NCBI RefSeq assembly: GCF_900104765.1
Contig: NZ_LT629737.1
Location: 124,001 to 188,000 of the forward strand
Reading direction: 5' to 3'
Source of the DNA: Gillisia sp. Hel1_33_143
Lineage (GTDB): Bacteria; Bacteroidota; Bacteroidia; Flavobacteriales; Flavobacteriaceae
DNA length: 64,000 nt
Below the pieces are notes generated by a model. That model was not told the origin of the DNA. It saw only the letters and a list, made by a program, of their open reading frames with translations, and did no database searches. Position numbers and translations under genes: made by a program. Within the stretch, counting starts at the first letter, position 1, and each line of letters starts with the position of its first letter. Below are positions 21,501-27,201 of the stretch, piece after piece.

Positions 21501-21918
21501 TTATGATTCTAAATATGCCATCGTCTTCCAGAAACCGGAGCCTATAGATCCTGATACAGGTGAAGAAACAGATCCTGAAGAGGAAGATCCAGATGATGGT
21601 GGAGATACCGATGAAGATACAGATGGTGGAACAGACGGAACTCCTATAGAAAAACCTGAAGATCTAGATGCTTTGGCTGAAATTGATGTGGTCTATTCTA
21701 TGGACGATAAAATGTTGAGAGTTCTTAATCCTTCAGAAATAATGGTCGAAACTGTAGAACTGTATAATATGGTTGGACAACGTTTAATGATGTACACTTC
21801 CATGTCTGAAGAAGACTCTATCGATGTACCTCTGAAAGATTACCCTAAAGCTACCTATGTTGTTAAAGTGAGATCTGCTATTGGAACAGCCTCTAAAACA
21901 ATATTGTTTGAAAGATAA
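12544..21918 (+). CDS. Giant T9SS-secreted multidomain protein (HYR, PKD-like, SprB, LamG domains; type A sorting signal)
   Basis: 3124 residues. A signal peptide covers residues 1-27. After a unique region come five HYR-type Ig-like domains (about 214-600), the first three almost identical, and then PKD-like beta-sandwich modules (about 605-1250). Two jelly-roll or MAM-like domains follow at about 1265-1432 (LTLDFRHFYRD... AWAIDDVTITG) and 1567-1749 (NGDFEQGNTGF ... FGIDDISF), then two SprB-type repeats (about 1922-2097, VTCFGANDGSATV and VTCFGGQDGSATI). A LamG/ConA-like domain at about 2194-2359 (LNFDGVDDYVDAGNNF) precedes a region shared by flavobacterial surface proteins and an Asp/Glu/Gly-rich linker (3001-3033). 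The last 80 residues are a type A T9SS sorting domain (ELYNMVGQRL ... YVVKVRS). Probably a cell-surface or released adhesin; ligand unknown. It stands alone, with no linked PorP/SprF gene. Confidence 0.88.
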   Translation: MKKITQKVRILLLILFVAGSTLNLIANNITTSFSSYKTGDKASVALFKKVELNSTFDTSFSERLQNKLESYSLKKDFSDRILKIELAVVENIVNRTARLESNYAFNLFLKPSITLGEISAICKGTTTAILPYSATSNSPNKYSIVFSTNDKNLGFKDISAKSHPFTSGAGSISIVVPSNVPYGTYTATFFVSNAAKGDDRTITIRIEDSQKPTISAPAAASGTTNVACTSTNVNLGSPAVADNCTAKANLTVTNNAPSAFPIGNTTVTWTVKDEANNTATATQIVTVTDNINPTITAPANASGTTNVACTSTNVNLGSPVIADNCTAKANLTVTNNAPSAFPIGNTTVTWTVKDAANNITTATQIVTVTDNINPTITAPAAASGTTNVACTSTNVNLGSPAVADNCTAKANLTVTNNAPSAFPIGNTTVIWTVKDAANNTATATQLVTVTDNINPTITAPADKTVSADNNKCTASGLNLGIPTTADNCGIKSVTNNAPATFPLGETTITWTVTDNSDNTQTATHKVIVEDKQAPSTPTLSNIENWSCGKEITNFPTTIDNCAGEITGTTTDPLVYEGFGEYTITWTFTDNANNSTTANQTIIIPEPTVDIPSINGNEYCNESTVPGVNFTGNTLSNKRYDWSYKANNSSSIDIGLPNSGTGNIPEFTAKNNGSEIINVEFTVTPFGNSCKGIPITFTFSIKPTPTMTRPDDIVVCSGEQINQISFPDRIFSVSNSSISWTNNNTSIGLAAVGNGNIKAFKASNDSNENVIATITTTPSANNCEGIAQSFTITVKPKPAISTTLENKTYCNGNSTDIIPLQSGVTGTTYNITGGSAIGLANRTNIKEIPSFSAKAGNATIIITPVANGCLGIPATYTVLVNPTPSLSANPATQAICSGGVTAINLSGSGQSYSWTLAEVGSNITGAVEGSGTSIAQTLTNSGTQPQVVKYKITPEANGCTGTPITVAVTVNPLPDFVIDIPECQSTVDLTDPSIKTTTLSGLTYTYWQNAQATTQLQNPSDVGLGTYYIKGTTSSGCFIINEVIVDNIKPVLTSSITPPDICSNTVFNYSPESNIDGTTYSWTRAAVNGISNPEASSTEENKNNPNEILNNTTTNSIEVTYVYTLKSQGECINTQTVKVNVKPTPMLQDQDYGSELCSGDLFEYIPQSTLGGTNFTWERRSANGSVQSSGNGSISERLNNDTENNIVFTYYYTLSNSLCSNPEEFSVSVTVLPTFQVEASASRIEICPGESIDLFSSTELVQDIEETLLSEDFNSGINWSPNNAGSATWSRQNNYNPPEGGGTINSGSGSFAVANKLNLNPNSNIRESNLITPAFSTQGYTSLTLDFRHFYRDVSENWGDFAVIDYSINNGASWNVYTFFNNTQGSPNAFASFNNPISEIIGHDQVRIRFRFLNQGNDSRAYSWAIDDVTITGEIQSTPEVEWTSSTDENWTSNEQNPTNVTPSGTTVYTVKYTDPDLECPGRASIEVVVRQPPQPKIIADYCAFPEDPNKIRLYVEGYFDTYEWNSSGEQINGGREIIVTKAQGYTVRVTKDGCEGSASIDISRNLIINGDFEQGNTGFITQYGYRTNNPSVRNELVPEGLYTVDKRSNPYHSAFNDNGDHTTGDGNFMIINGDPNLGQTVWETNGFLDVLPNKNYYFGAWTTNLVYRNEANKYARLRLQILVPGNNTPVAESNLGDLTFQPVGKWVEFFNPQLWNSGDNTKVKIRIINENTVRDGNDFGIDDISFAEISSVSFDFAPTYDPICEDSNLNLYANLEGGRDPITFKWTGPNGYTSTEENPVIPNATTANNGLYSLVITDFYGCNNESKSIEVNIQKVDAGEDQVVCSNGTGVQLTGAISGSNAGGTWSTNGSGSFSSNTDLEAIYTPSMQDLTLSSITLTLTSNDTDATCSDEVSISFNIAPVAEVSITPVTCFGANDGSATVNIEQNTGTAPFTYEWKNGDTSINQTTQTATGLAPNPDGYSVIVTDSNGCSTTVISGAIEEPSALQIDEITNTNVTCFGGQDGSATIKVSGGFITTDTSLYVLSLLDSEGNEIVIENSNESGSLLIENLKAGVYTFTANTINGCSLLTENVVIDQPLEIIVDAGEDINPLECGITRVTLSAILVDPTLGEGRWEVLAPSGATNVSFENNLQNNTVFNGESGITYELAWIVKPSIAACPEIIDTINVILPEACSKLNFDGVDDYVDAGNNFAMGPDDFTIEAWIKPNAISGVNTVISRRTDGESNKGYDLFLNNGAPTFRVRDRSVSSTKVVKTDRWYHIAGVYTSSKISLYVDGIEVQNNTNNIPNGSGNFDALFLIGATHAPLETKLTKQHFNGFIEEVRVWRKPLSIEHIRFFMNQRLIKVGTKVDGEILDQDLNLPNAPTLTDFNDLKGYYPLIARGGSIDSGKTPNNGADGNIADGVLKNIQLMQDNTAPLPYILNSENSNWFTKATWKLPLDFNGISKDFQLVDVWDAPNSIGINGEKINWNIVQLNGKSVKNPAGNDIQLLALLDEGGSLNMEGSNENSGSGLTITHYLDLDGKIDLNGESQLVQTQGSILEKTSAGYIERDQQGTANSFNYNYWSSPVSLQNAGTNSGYTISSVMLNGTDLSKPIPMTFVDGAYAADDAAVNITTYWLYKFRGTASIYSEWKYVGKNGALLAGEGFTMKGTSGNAAIKDRQNYTFKGKPNNGDISLNIGKNQNYLLGNPYPSALNADQFIKDNLKTSSGGNNTSGNIFNGALYFWDHFAGKTHNLAEYIGGYATYNLSGGVPAVATDERINNTGESSEVYFGNNAKIPQKYIPVAQGFFVNTVLDPKISGNITVDGGDVLFNNGQRAFAKETKSDSQFLSQEKPKTKGQEKQTDVRPKIRLVYESPKGFNRQILVTADENTTNGFDLGYDAMLNDNNAEDMYWVINQNAFVIQGVPNFNKDQVLPLGVKLKEKGELTIKINELENIKNDIEIFIRDAADSTYHDLRASHFVATLEGGTYDSKYAIVFQKPEPIDPDTGEETDPEEEDPDDGGDTDEDTDGGTDGTPIEKPEDLDALAEIDVVYSMDDKMLRVLNPSEIMVETVELYNMVGQRLMMYTSMSEEDSIDVPLKDYPKATYVVKVRSAIGTASKTILFER
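13176..13912 (+). repeat. Three 243-bp tandem repeats encoding 81-residue HYR domains
   Basis: Three consecutive copies, period 243 bp, at residues about 214-456 of the giant protein. Each encodes SGTTNVACTSTNVNLGSP, ADNCTAKANLTVTNNAPSAF, and a closing TWTVKDAANN... VTVTDNINPTIT. Protein identity is nearly complete and DNA identity is high, with scattered silent changes, so the copies arose by fairly recent duplication or are kept alike by gene conversion. A fourth, divergent HYR domain follows in phase. Confidence 0.9.
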
Positions 21919-22015
21919 TTGGGATAGCAAAAGTTTTTATGGAGCTATTAATTGCAAAATAAGATTGTGAGGAATAAAATTTTTTCCTGTAAGAACTGAT
22001 AAATTAGTAGAATAA

Positions 22016-22043
22016 AAAAAGGGATGATAGTTCATCCCTTTTT
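22016..22043. terminator. Bidirectional terminator between giant gene and rsmG
   Basis: Perfect 12-bp stem AAAAAGGGATGA / TCATCCCTTTTT with a 4-base loop. It sits between convergent genes and has A and T runs on both sides, so it can serve both strands. Confidence 0.85.
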
Positions 22044-22065
22044 GCTATAAGACATTCTTAAAATC

Positions 22066-22695
22066 CTAACCTTTAAATTTCATAGGTAGATGAACAACTT
22101 TCTTTGTCTCGAAGAATTCCTCTTCAAAATAATCTGGGAGTGGGTAAATTTTGGCTGAAGTATATTGTTCTAATTCTTCAGATAGGTCTCCTCCTTTTAA
22201 ATAAAGAATCCCATTCTTTAATTCATGGTTGTTCTTCTTTGCGATCTTACCTTTTACCCAGTGCACAAAAGTTGGCATTGCTGCCACTGCTCTACTTACT
22301 ATAAAGTCATATTGGCCGTCTATATCTTCTACTCTAGAATTAGTAAATTTCACATTCTGAAGCTCCAATCCTGCAACAACTTCTTCTACCACCTTAATCT
22401 TCTTACCAATAGAATCTACCAAGTGAAATTGAGTTTCGGGAAATAATATAGCTAAAGGAATTCCAGGAAACCCTCCACCGGTTCCAACATCTAATATCTT
22501 AGCATCTGGCTTAAAACTTTGAACCTTAGCAATTCCCAATGAGTGCAAAACATGACGTAGATAAAGCTCATCTATATCTTTTCTTGATACCACATTGATC
22601 TTTAAGTTCCAATCTTTATATAACTCTTGCATGGCAGTAAATTGATCTTGCTGCTCCTGAGTTAAATCTGGGAAGTATTTTTTAATTAATTCCAA
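22066..22695 (-). CDS. rsmG: 16S rRNA (guanine(527)-N7)-methyltransferase
   Basis: 209 residues, normal for RsmG/GidB. Uses SAM to methylate N7 of G527 in 16S rRNA. The SAM-binding motif DVGTGGGFPGIPLAILFP is visible, with the upstream LYLRHVLHSLGI helix and a downstream FIVSRAVA segment. Cytoplasmic. Single gene, convergent with the giant surface protein and divergent from the desaturase gene. Confidence 0.97.
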   Translation of the reverse strand: MELIKKYFPDLTQEQQDQFTAMQELYKDWNLKINVVSRKDIDELYLRHVLHSLGIAKVQSFKPDAKILDVGTGGGFPGIPLAILFPETQFHLVDSIGKKIKVVEEVVAGLELQNVKFTNSRVEDIDGQYDFIVSRAVAAMPTFVHWVKGKIAKKNNHELKNGILYLKGGDLSEELEQYTSAKIYPLPDYFEEEFFETKKVVHLPMKFKG

Positions 22696-22775
22696 AACCT
22701 TATTTTTTTTGCTAAAGTAATCAAATTTGACACGTTAATTTTCCCCAATATGTATAGGTTCCTTTTTAAAAGTTT

Positions 22776-22783
22776 TACCTTTG
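22776..22783 (+). promoter_or_regulatory. Candidate -7 box (TACCTTTG) for the desaturase gene
   Basis: Exact TAnnTTTG match 17 bp upstream of the ATG at 22801. The same promoter would serve the aminotransferase gene 20 bp downstream of the desaturase. Confidence 0.5.
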
Positions 22784-22800
22784 GGTAATCAGAATAAATT

Positions 22801-23907
22801 ATGCAAGAAAATAAAGATAACGTACGCTTTTCTAGAATAGATTCGGGGAAATTCTTTCGGACTCTAAACAAACGTGTGAATGCCTATTTTAAAGATAATG
22901 ACATTTCGAAGACTGGGAATTGGAAGCTCCACATCAAAGCCATTGTCATGTTTTCCCTATTTTTGGCTCCTTATTTCTTAATTTTAACTTTGGATATTTC
23001 ACAGTGGTGGATGCTATTACTTACCGTAGTTATGGGAGCGGGTATGGCAGGAGTTGGAATGAACATTATGCATGATGGTAACCACGGTTCATATTCATCT
23101 AAGAAATGGATCAATAAATTTATGGGAGGAACTATATATATCCTTGCCGGAAATGTTTACAATTGGCAGGTTCAGCACAACGTATTGCACCACACCTACA
23201 CTAATATCCATGGACATGATGAAGATCTTGATGCCGGAAGGATTATTAGATTCTCTAAACACGCAGAGTGGTCTAGATTTCATAAATTCCAGCATTATTA
23301 TTCTGTTTTCTTATACGGGCTACTTACTTTCAATTGGGCTTTAACTACAGATTTTAAACAGACAAAAAGATATTTGAAACGTAAATTATCTTATGGTAAA
23401 CTTCCTTCTCCTGCAAAACAATGGAGTATAATTGCAATAACAAAACTTATATATGTAAGCATTTGGATAGTTATTCCTATGCTTATACTTTCAATCTCTT
23501 GGTGGAAGATATTAATAGGATTTTTTGTAATGCACTATACCGCCGGATTGATATTAAGTATCGTATTTCAATTAGCGCATGTTGTAAAAGAAACTGAAAT
23601 GCCTGTTCCAGATGAGACCGGATCTATGAAAAACACATGGGCGATACATCAATTATTCACAACGGTAAATTTTGCCACTAAAAACAGACTTGTAAACTGG
23701 TTTACCGGTGGCTTAAATCATCAGGTGGAACATCATATTTTTCCAAACATTAGCCACATACATTACACTAAGATAGCAGAGATCGTTAAGGAGACTGCTA
23801 AAGAATGTAATTTGCCTTACAATGAATTTAAAACTACAAGAGGCGCAATAATAGCTCACTTTAAACATTTAAAAGAGATGGGTGCTAAACCAACCATTTC
23901 TGCTTAA
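22801..23907 (+). CDS. Membrane fatty acid (acyl-CoA/acyl-lipid) desaturase
   Basis: 368 residues. Di-iron membrane desaturase. The three histidine boxes are complete: H91DGNH, H126NVLHH and H307QVEHH. The QVEHH form of the third box is typical of front-end (delta-5/delta-6-like) desaturases, although no cytochrome b5 domain is present. Hydrophobic pairs lie between boxes (about 50-85, 215-260). It puts a double bond into acyl chains and so alters membrane fluidity; exact regiospecificity cannot be read from the sequence. Followed 20 bp later by the aminotransferase gene. Confidence 0.9.
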   Translation: MQENKDNVRFSRIDSGKFFRTLNKRVNAYFKDNDISKTGNWKLHIKAIVMFSLFLAPYFLILTLDISQWWMLLLTVVMGAGMAGVGMNIMHDGNHGSYSSKKWINKFMGGTIYILAGNVYNWQVQHNVLHHTYTNIHGHDEDLDAGRIIRFSKHAEWSRFHKFQHYYSVFLYGLLTFNWALTTDFKQTKRYLKRKLSYGKLPSPAKQWSIIAITKLIYVSIWIVIPMLILSISWWKILIGFFVMHYTAGLILSIVFQLAHVVKETEMPVPDETGSMKNTWAIHQLFTTVNFATKNRLVNWFTGGLNHQVEHHIFPNISHIHYTKIAEIVKETAKECNLPYNEFKTTRGAIIAHFKHLKEMGAKPTISA

Positions 23908-23927
23908 AATAAAACTCATAAATATTT

Positions 23928-25121
23928 ATGCAACACAAATTATCTGACAGGATTAATAATCTAGCAACTTCGCAAACTTTGGCTATGGCAGCTAAGACTC
24001 GCGAGTTAAGAGAGGAAGGAAAAGATATTATAGGTTTAAGCCTTGGAGAACCAGATTTTAACACTCCAGAATTCATTAAAGAGGCTGCGATACAAGCTAT
24101 TAATGATAATTACAATTCTTATACCCCTGTAGATGGTTACGTAGAGCTTAAAGACGCTGTTATCACAAAATTTAAGAGAGATAATAATCTTACTTATAAT
24201 AGATCTCAAATTGTGGTTTCTACCGGTGCTAAGCAATCTTTAGCCAATGCAGCATTGGTTATTTTAAACCCTGGAGATGAAGTATTACTTCCATGTCCTT
24301 ATTGGGTGAGCTACGCAGAAATTGTAAAACTGGCAGAAGGAGTTCCTGTAGAGGTTCCAACTAGCGTAGAAAGTAATTTTAAAATTACACCAGAACAATT
24401 AGAGGCAGCAATTACCCCTAAGACAAGAATGCTTTGGTACAGCTCCCCTTGTAACCCAAGTGGGATGGTTTATAGCGAGAAAGAATTAAGAGCTCTTGCA
24501 GATGTTTTGGTGAAATATCCAGACATTATTATAGTAAGTGATGAAATATATGAGCATATCAACTTTGTTGGCGAGCATGCCTCTATGGCTCAGTTTGACG
24601 ATATGTATGACCGCGTAGTTACCGTAAATGGTGTTTCTAAAGCATTTGCCATGACGGGTTGGAGAATTGGTTACATTGGAGCTCCGGAATGGATAGCTAG
24701 AGCTTGTAACAAAATGCAAGGTCAGATTACCAGTGGCGCTAACTGTATTGCTCAAAGAGCCGTAATTACAGCGCTAGAAGCACCAGTGAGTAAGATACAA
24801 TTCATGGTAGATAAGTTTAAAGAACGTCGAAAACTTATTATCTCACTTTTAGATAAGATTGAAGGATTTAAAACTACAGAACCAGAAGGCGCTTTTTATG
24901 TATTTCCAGACATCTCCTATTTCTTCGGAAAAACGATCAAAGGTCATTTAATTAAAGATGCTACAGATTTTTCAATGTTCCTATTAGAGGAAGCTTTAGT
25001 AGCCACCGTTACTGGTGATGCCTTTGGAAATCCAAACTGTATAAGATTTTCTTATGCTGCGAGTGAATCTCAAATTGAAGAAGCATTGAAAAGAATTAAA
25101 GCTGCAGTTTCTGAAGCTTAA
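23928..25121 (+). CDS. Class I/II PLP-dependent aminotransferase, aspartate aminotransferase type
   Basis: 397 residues, fold-type I. The internal aldimine lysine is Lys238 in SKAFAMTGWRIGYIG; SSPCNPSGMVYSEKEL and DEIYEH are the other standard motifs. The N-terminal LATSQTLAMAAKTRELREEG and LGEPDFNTPEFI identify the type I gamma aspartate aminotransferase group. Likely aspartate or prephenate transamination. Start ATG lies 20 bp after the desaturase stop. Confidence 0.93.
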   Translation: MQHKLSDRINNLATSQTLAMAAKTRELREEGKDIIGLSLGEPDFNTPEFIKEAAIQAINDNYNSYTPVDGYVELKDAVITKFKRDNNLTYNRSQIVVSTGAKQSLANAALVILNPGDEVLLPCPYWVSYAEIVKLAEGVPVEVPTSVESNFKITPEQLEAAITPKTRMLWYSSPCNPSGMVYSEKELRALADVLVKYPDIIIVSDEIYEHINFVGEHASMAQFDDMYDRVVTVNGVSKAFAMTGWRIGYIGAPEWIARACNKMQGQITSGANCIAQRAVITALEAPVSKIQFMVDKFKERRKLIISLLDKIEGFKTTEPEGAFYVFPDISYFFGKTIKGHLIKDATDFSMFLLEEALVATVTGDAFGNPNCIRFSYAASESQIEEALKRIKAAVSEA

Positions 25122-25180
25122 CACATAAAGATCTTCTATTAATACCCAAATCTTTCAAAAGATTTAATTATTACAAAAAG

Positions 25181-25210
25181 CAAGGCTCACCTAATAAGTG
25201 AGCCTTGTTT
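25181..25210. terminator. Bidirectional terminator between aminotransferase and folK-dNK
   Basis: Perfect 10-bp stem CAAGGCTCAC / GTGAGCCTTG with a 7-base loop, flanked by A-rich and T-rich runs between two convergent genes. Confidence 0.85.
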
Positions 25211-25237
25211 ATTATATAAAAACTAAAAGTGTCTTTA

Positions 25238-26371
25238 TTAAAGTTCACCTGAAATTTGGTCTAAAATTTCTAAATAATGAGTTCTATTATTTACAAAATC
25301 ATAATCTGAAATATCGATCACTTTCACCTTGATATTAGTTTGAGATTTTATAAAAGCCAAATAACTTTGATTGATCTCCATTAAATAATCCGGCTGAATG
25401 TTTTGCTCATAATCTCTACCTCGCTTCTTGATATTTTCCAATAACCTATCGGTATTTTGATAGAGATACACATAAAGATCCGGCTTCACCAATTCTTTAT
25501 ACATAATTCCGAAGAGCTTATTATATAAAGCATATTCATCTTCAGCTAAAGTGATCTTTGCAAAAATGAGCGATTTAAAAACATCATAATCCGAAACCAC
25601 AAAATCTGTAAAAAGATCATATTGTGCTAAATCATCTGATAGTTGCTGATATCTATCTGCTAGAAAAGACATTTCTAATGGAAATGCATATCTATGCTGA
25701 TCTTCATAAAATTTCGGCAAAAAAGGATTATCCTTAAATCTTTCCAAGATCAGCTTTGCATTAAAATCTTCAGATATCATGGTAGATAAACTGGTTTTTC
25801 CTGCTCCTATGTTTCCTTCAATAGCAATATAATTACAAGAAGTAAAATTGTATTTCTTGACTGGATTCTTCAACGTATCTTCTGTGACATTAATTTCTGA
25901 AGTATCATTTGTTTCAGCTAAAAGCACAGCAATAGATCTTTTTAAAACTGGATGAATCACCTTATTAGCAATATCTGCCAATGGCGCCAACACAAATTTT
26001 CGATTTTGCATTTCCGGGTGAGGTATGCTCAAATTTGAAGAGGCCACCATCTCATCCTCCATTAAGATAATATCTAGATCTATATTTCTATTACTATAAG
26101 AATTAGACTTACCTCTAACTCTACCCAATTCAGTTTCAATATTCAGCAATTTTTCTAAAACAACATCAGGAGAAAATCTAGAACCAATTTTTATACAAGT
26201 ATTCAAAAAAGAATGTCCGTCGAATCCCCAAGCTGGCGTCTCATAAATTCGAGCAATTTGATGAATATCACCAACTTCTTTATAGATACTATCTATAGCT
26301 AATTGCAATATTTGCAGACGATTACCCTCGTTACTACCCAAGGCTAAATAATATATTTTAGAAGGAATCAA
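25238..26371 (-). CDS. folK: Fusion of HPPK (FolK) and deoxynucleoside kinase
   Basis: 377 residues in two domains. Residues about 5-160 are 6-hydroxymethyl-7,8-dihydropterin pyrophosphokinase: YYLALGSNEGNR at the start, ETPAWGFDGHSFLNTC, and NRNIDLDIILMED, IPHPEMQNRKFVLAPLADI. Residues about 178-377 are a deoxynucleoside kinase: P-loop IEGNIGAGKTSLS, ERFKDNPFLPKFYED, and the DRY-like LADRYQQL. The first makes a folate precursor, the second phosphorylates deoxynucleosides. I recall this fusion as widespread in Bacteroidetes, so it is probably not a recent event. Divergent from the queuosine-precursor transporter gene. Confidence 0.93.
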   Translation of the reverse strand: MIPSKIYYLALGSNEGNRLQILQLAIDSIYKEVGDIHQIARIYETPAWGFDGHSFLNTCIKIGSRFSPDVVLEKLLNIETELGRVRGKSNSYSNRNIDLDIILMEDEMVASSNLSIPHPEMQNRKFVLAPLADIANKVIHPVLKRSIAVLLAETNDTSEINVTEDTLKNPVKKYNFTSCNYIAIEGNIGAGKTSLSTMISEDFNAKLILERFKDNPFLPKFYEDQHRYAFPLEMSFLADRYQQLSDDLAQYDLFTDFVVSDYDVFKSLIFAKITLAEDEYALYNKLFGIMYKELVKPDLYVYLYQNTDRLLENIKKRGRDYEQNIQPDYLMEINQSYLAFIKSQTNIKVKVIDISDYDFVNNRTHYLEILDQISGEL

Positions 26372-26446
26372 CTTAATTTTATGAAATGTTTAGAGGAGAA
26401 TTATTTAATTTCACAGCAAATTAAGTAAAACAATCTTACATAGACT

Positions 26447-26454
26447 TAACTTTG
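26447..26454 (+). promoter_or_regulatory. Candidate -7 box (TAACTTTG) overlapping the upstream TTG
   Basis: Exact TAnnTTTG match that covers the TTG at 26452-26454, the most upstream possible start codon of the next gene. If this box is used, transcription starts near 26460 and the real start codon must lie downstream. Confidence 0.45.
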
Positions 26455-26478
26455 TTAGTAAGAGTTAAAAAAAATAAT

Positions 26479-27201
26479 TTGAATTCTTATACCCCTAAAA
26501 AGATATTCCTGGCTCACAATATCTACCTCATACTTGCGGCGCTCTTTATAACCTCTTTGGTTGTATCTAATCTAATATTTCAAAAGTTCTTTATATGGGA
26601 TTTCTTCGGCTTATACACCTTTGAGATCTCTGTAGGTATTCTACCCTATCCAATAACATTTCTTATTACAGATTTAATTAGTGAGATATACGGAAAAAGA
26701 AAAGCAAACCAAGTAGTTACCACAGGTATTTTTGCTTCCTTATTTTCGTTACTAATTATCTATGCAGCAGATTATGTTCCCGCCACAAGCTGGTCTCCTA
26801 TTGGCAATCCACTTTTCTCAAGAGTATTTGGCGCTACGGCAATAGCAGTTGGCGCTTCTATGGCTGCCTATTTATTGGCGCAATATATAGATATCCAAAT
26901 CTTTCATTTTTGGAAAAAACTCACCAAAGGGAAACACCTATGGCTCAGAAATAATTTTTCCACATTTCTTTCACAATTTGTAGACACCTTTGCGGTGCTA
27001 TTTTTGTTATGTACCTTTAACAAAATAGACTGGCAGCTCTTTGGAGGACTTTTACTTAGCGGATTTCTGTTTAAAGTTCTTATAGCTGCCTGTGATACTC
27101 CATTTTTATATCTAGGAGTTTATTATATGCGCAAAAAATTTGATCTTAAACCTAACGACGAGTTGAATCTCGAAAATGTAACATATGAAGAAAGCATTTA
27201 A
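26479..27201 (+). CDS. Queuosine precursor transporter (YhhQ family)
   Basis: 240 residues from the TTG at 26479. The frame is open to a TTG at 26452 (249 residues), but that codon lies inside a TAACTTTG promoter box. No ATG exists near the N-terminus, so a TTG start is needed either way. Six predicted membrane helices with YPITFLITDLISEIYGKRKAN, the YhhQ/DUF165 signature, and a late LSQFVDTFAVLFLL segment. The family imports queuosine precursors (preQ0/preQ1 or queuine) for tRNA modification. The stop overlaps the next gene by 17 bp. Confidence 0.88.
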   Translation: MNSYTPKKIFLAHNIYLILAALFITSLVVSNLIFQKFFIWDFFGLYTFEISVGILPYPITFLITDLISEIYGKRKANQVVTTGIFASLFSLLIIYAADYVPATSWSPIGNPLFSRVFGATAIAVGASMAAYLLAQYIDIQIFHFWKKLTKGKHLWLRNNFSTFLSQFVDTFAVLFLLCTFNKIDWQLFGGLLLSGFLFKVLIAACDTPFLYLGVYYMRKKFDLKPNDELNLENVTYEESI

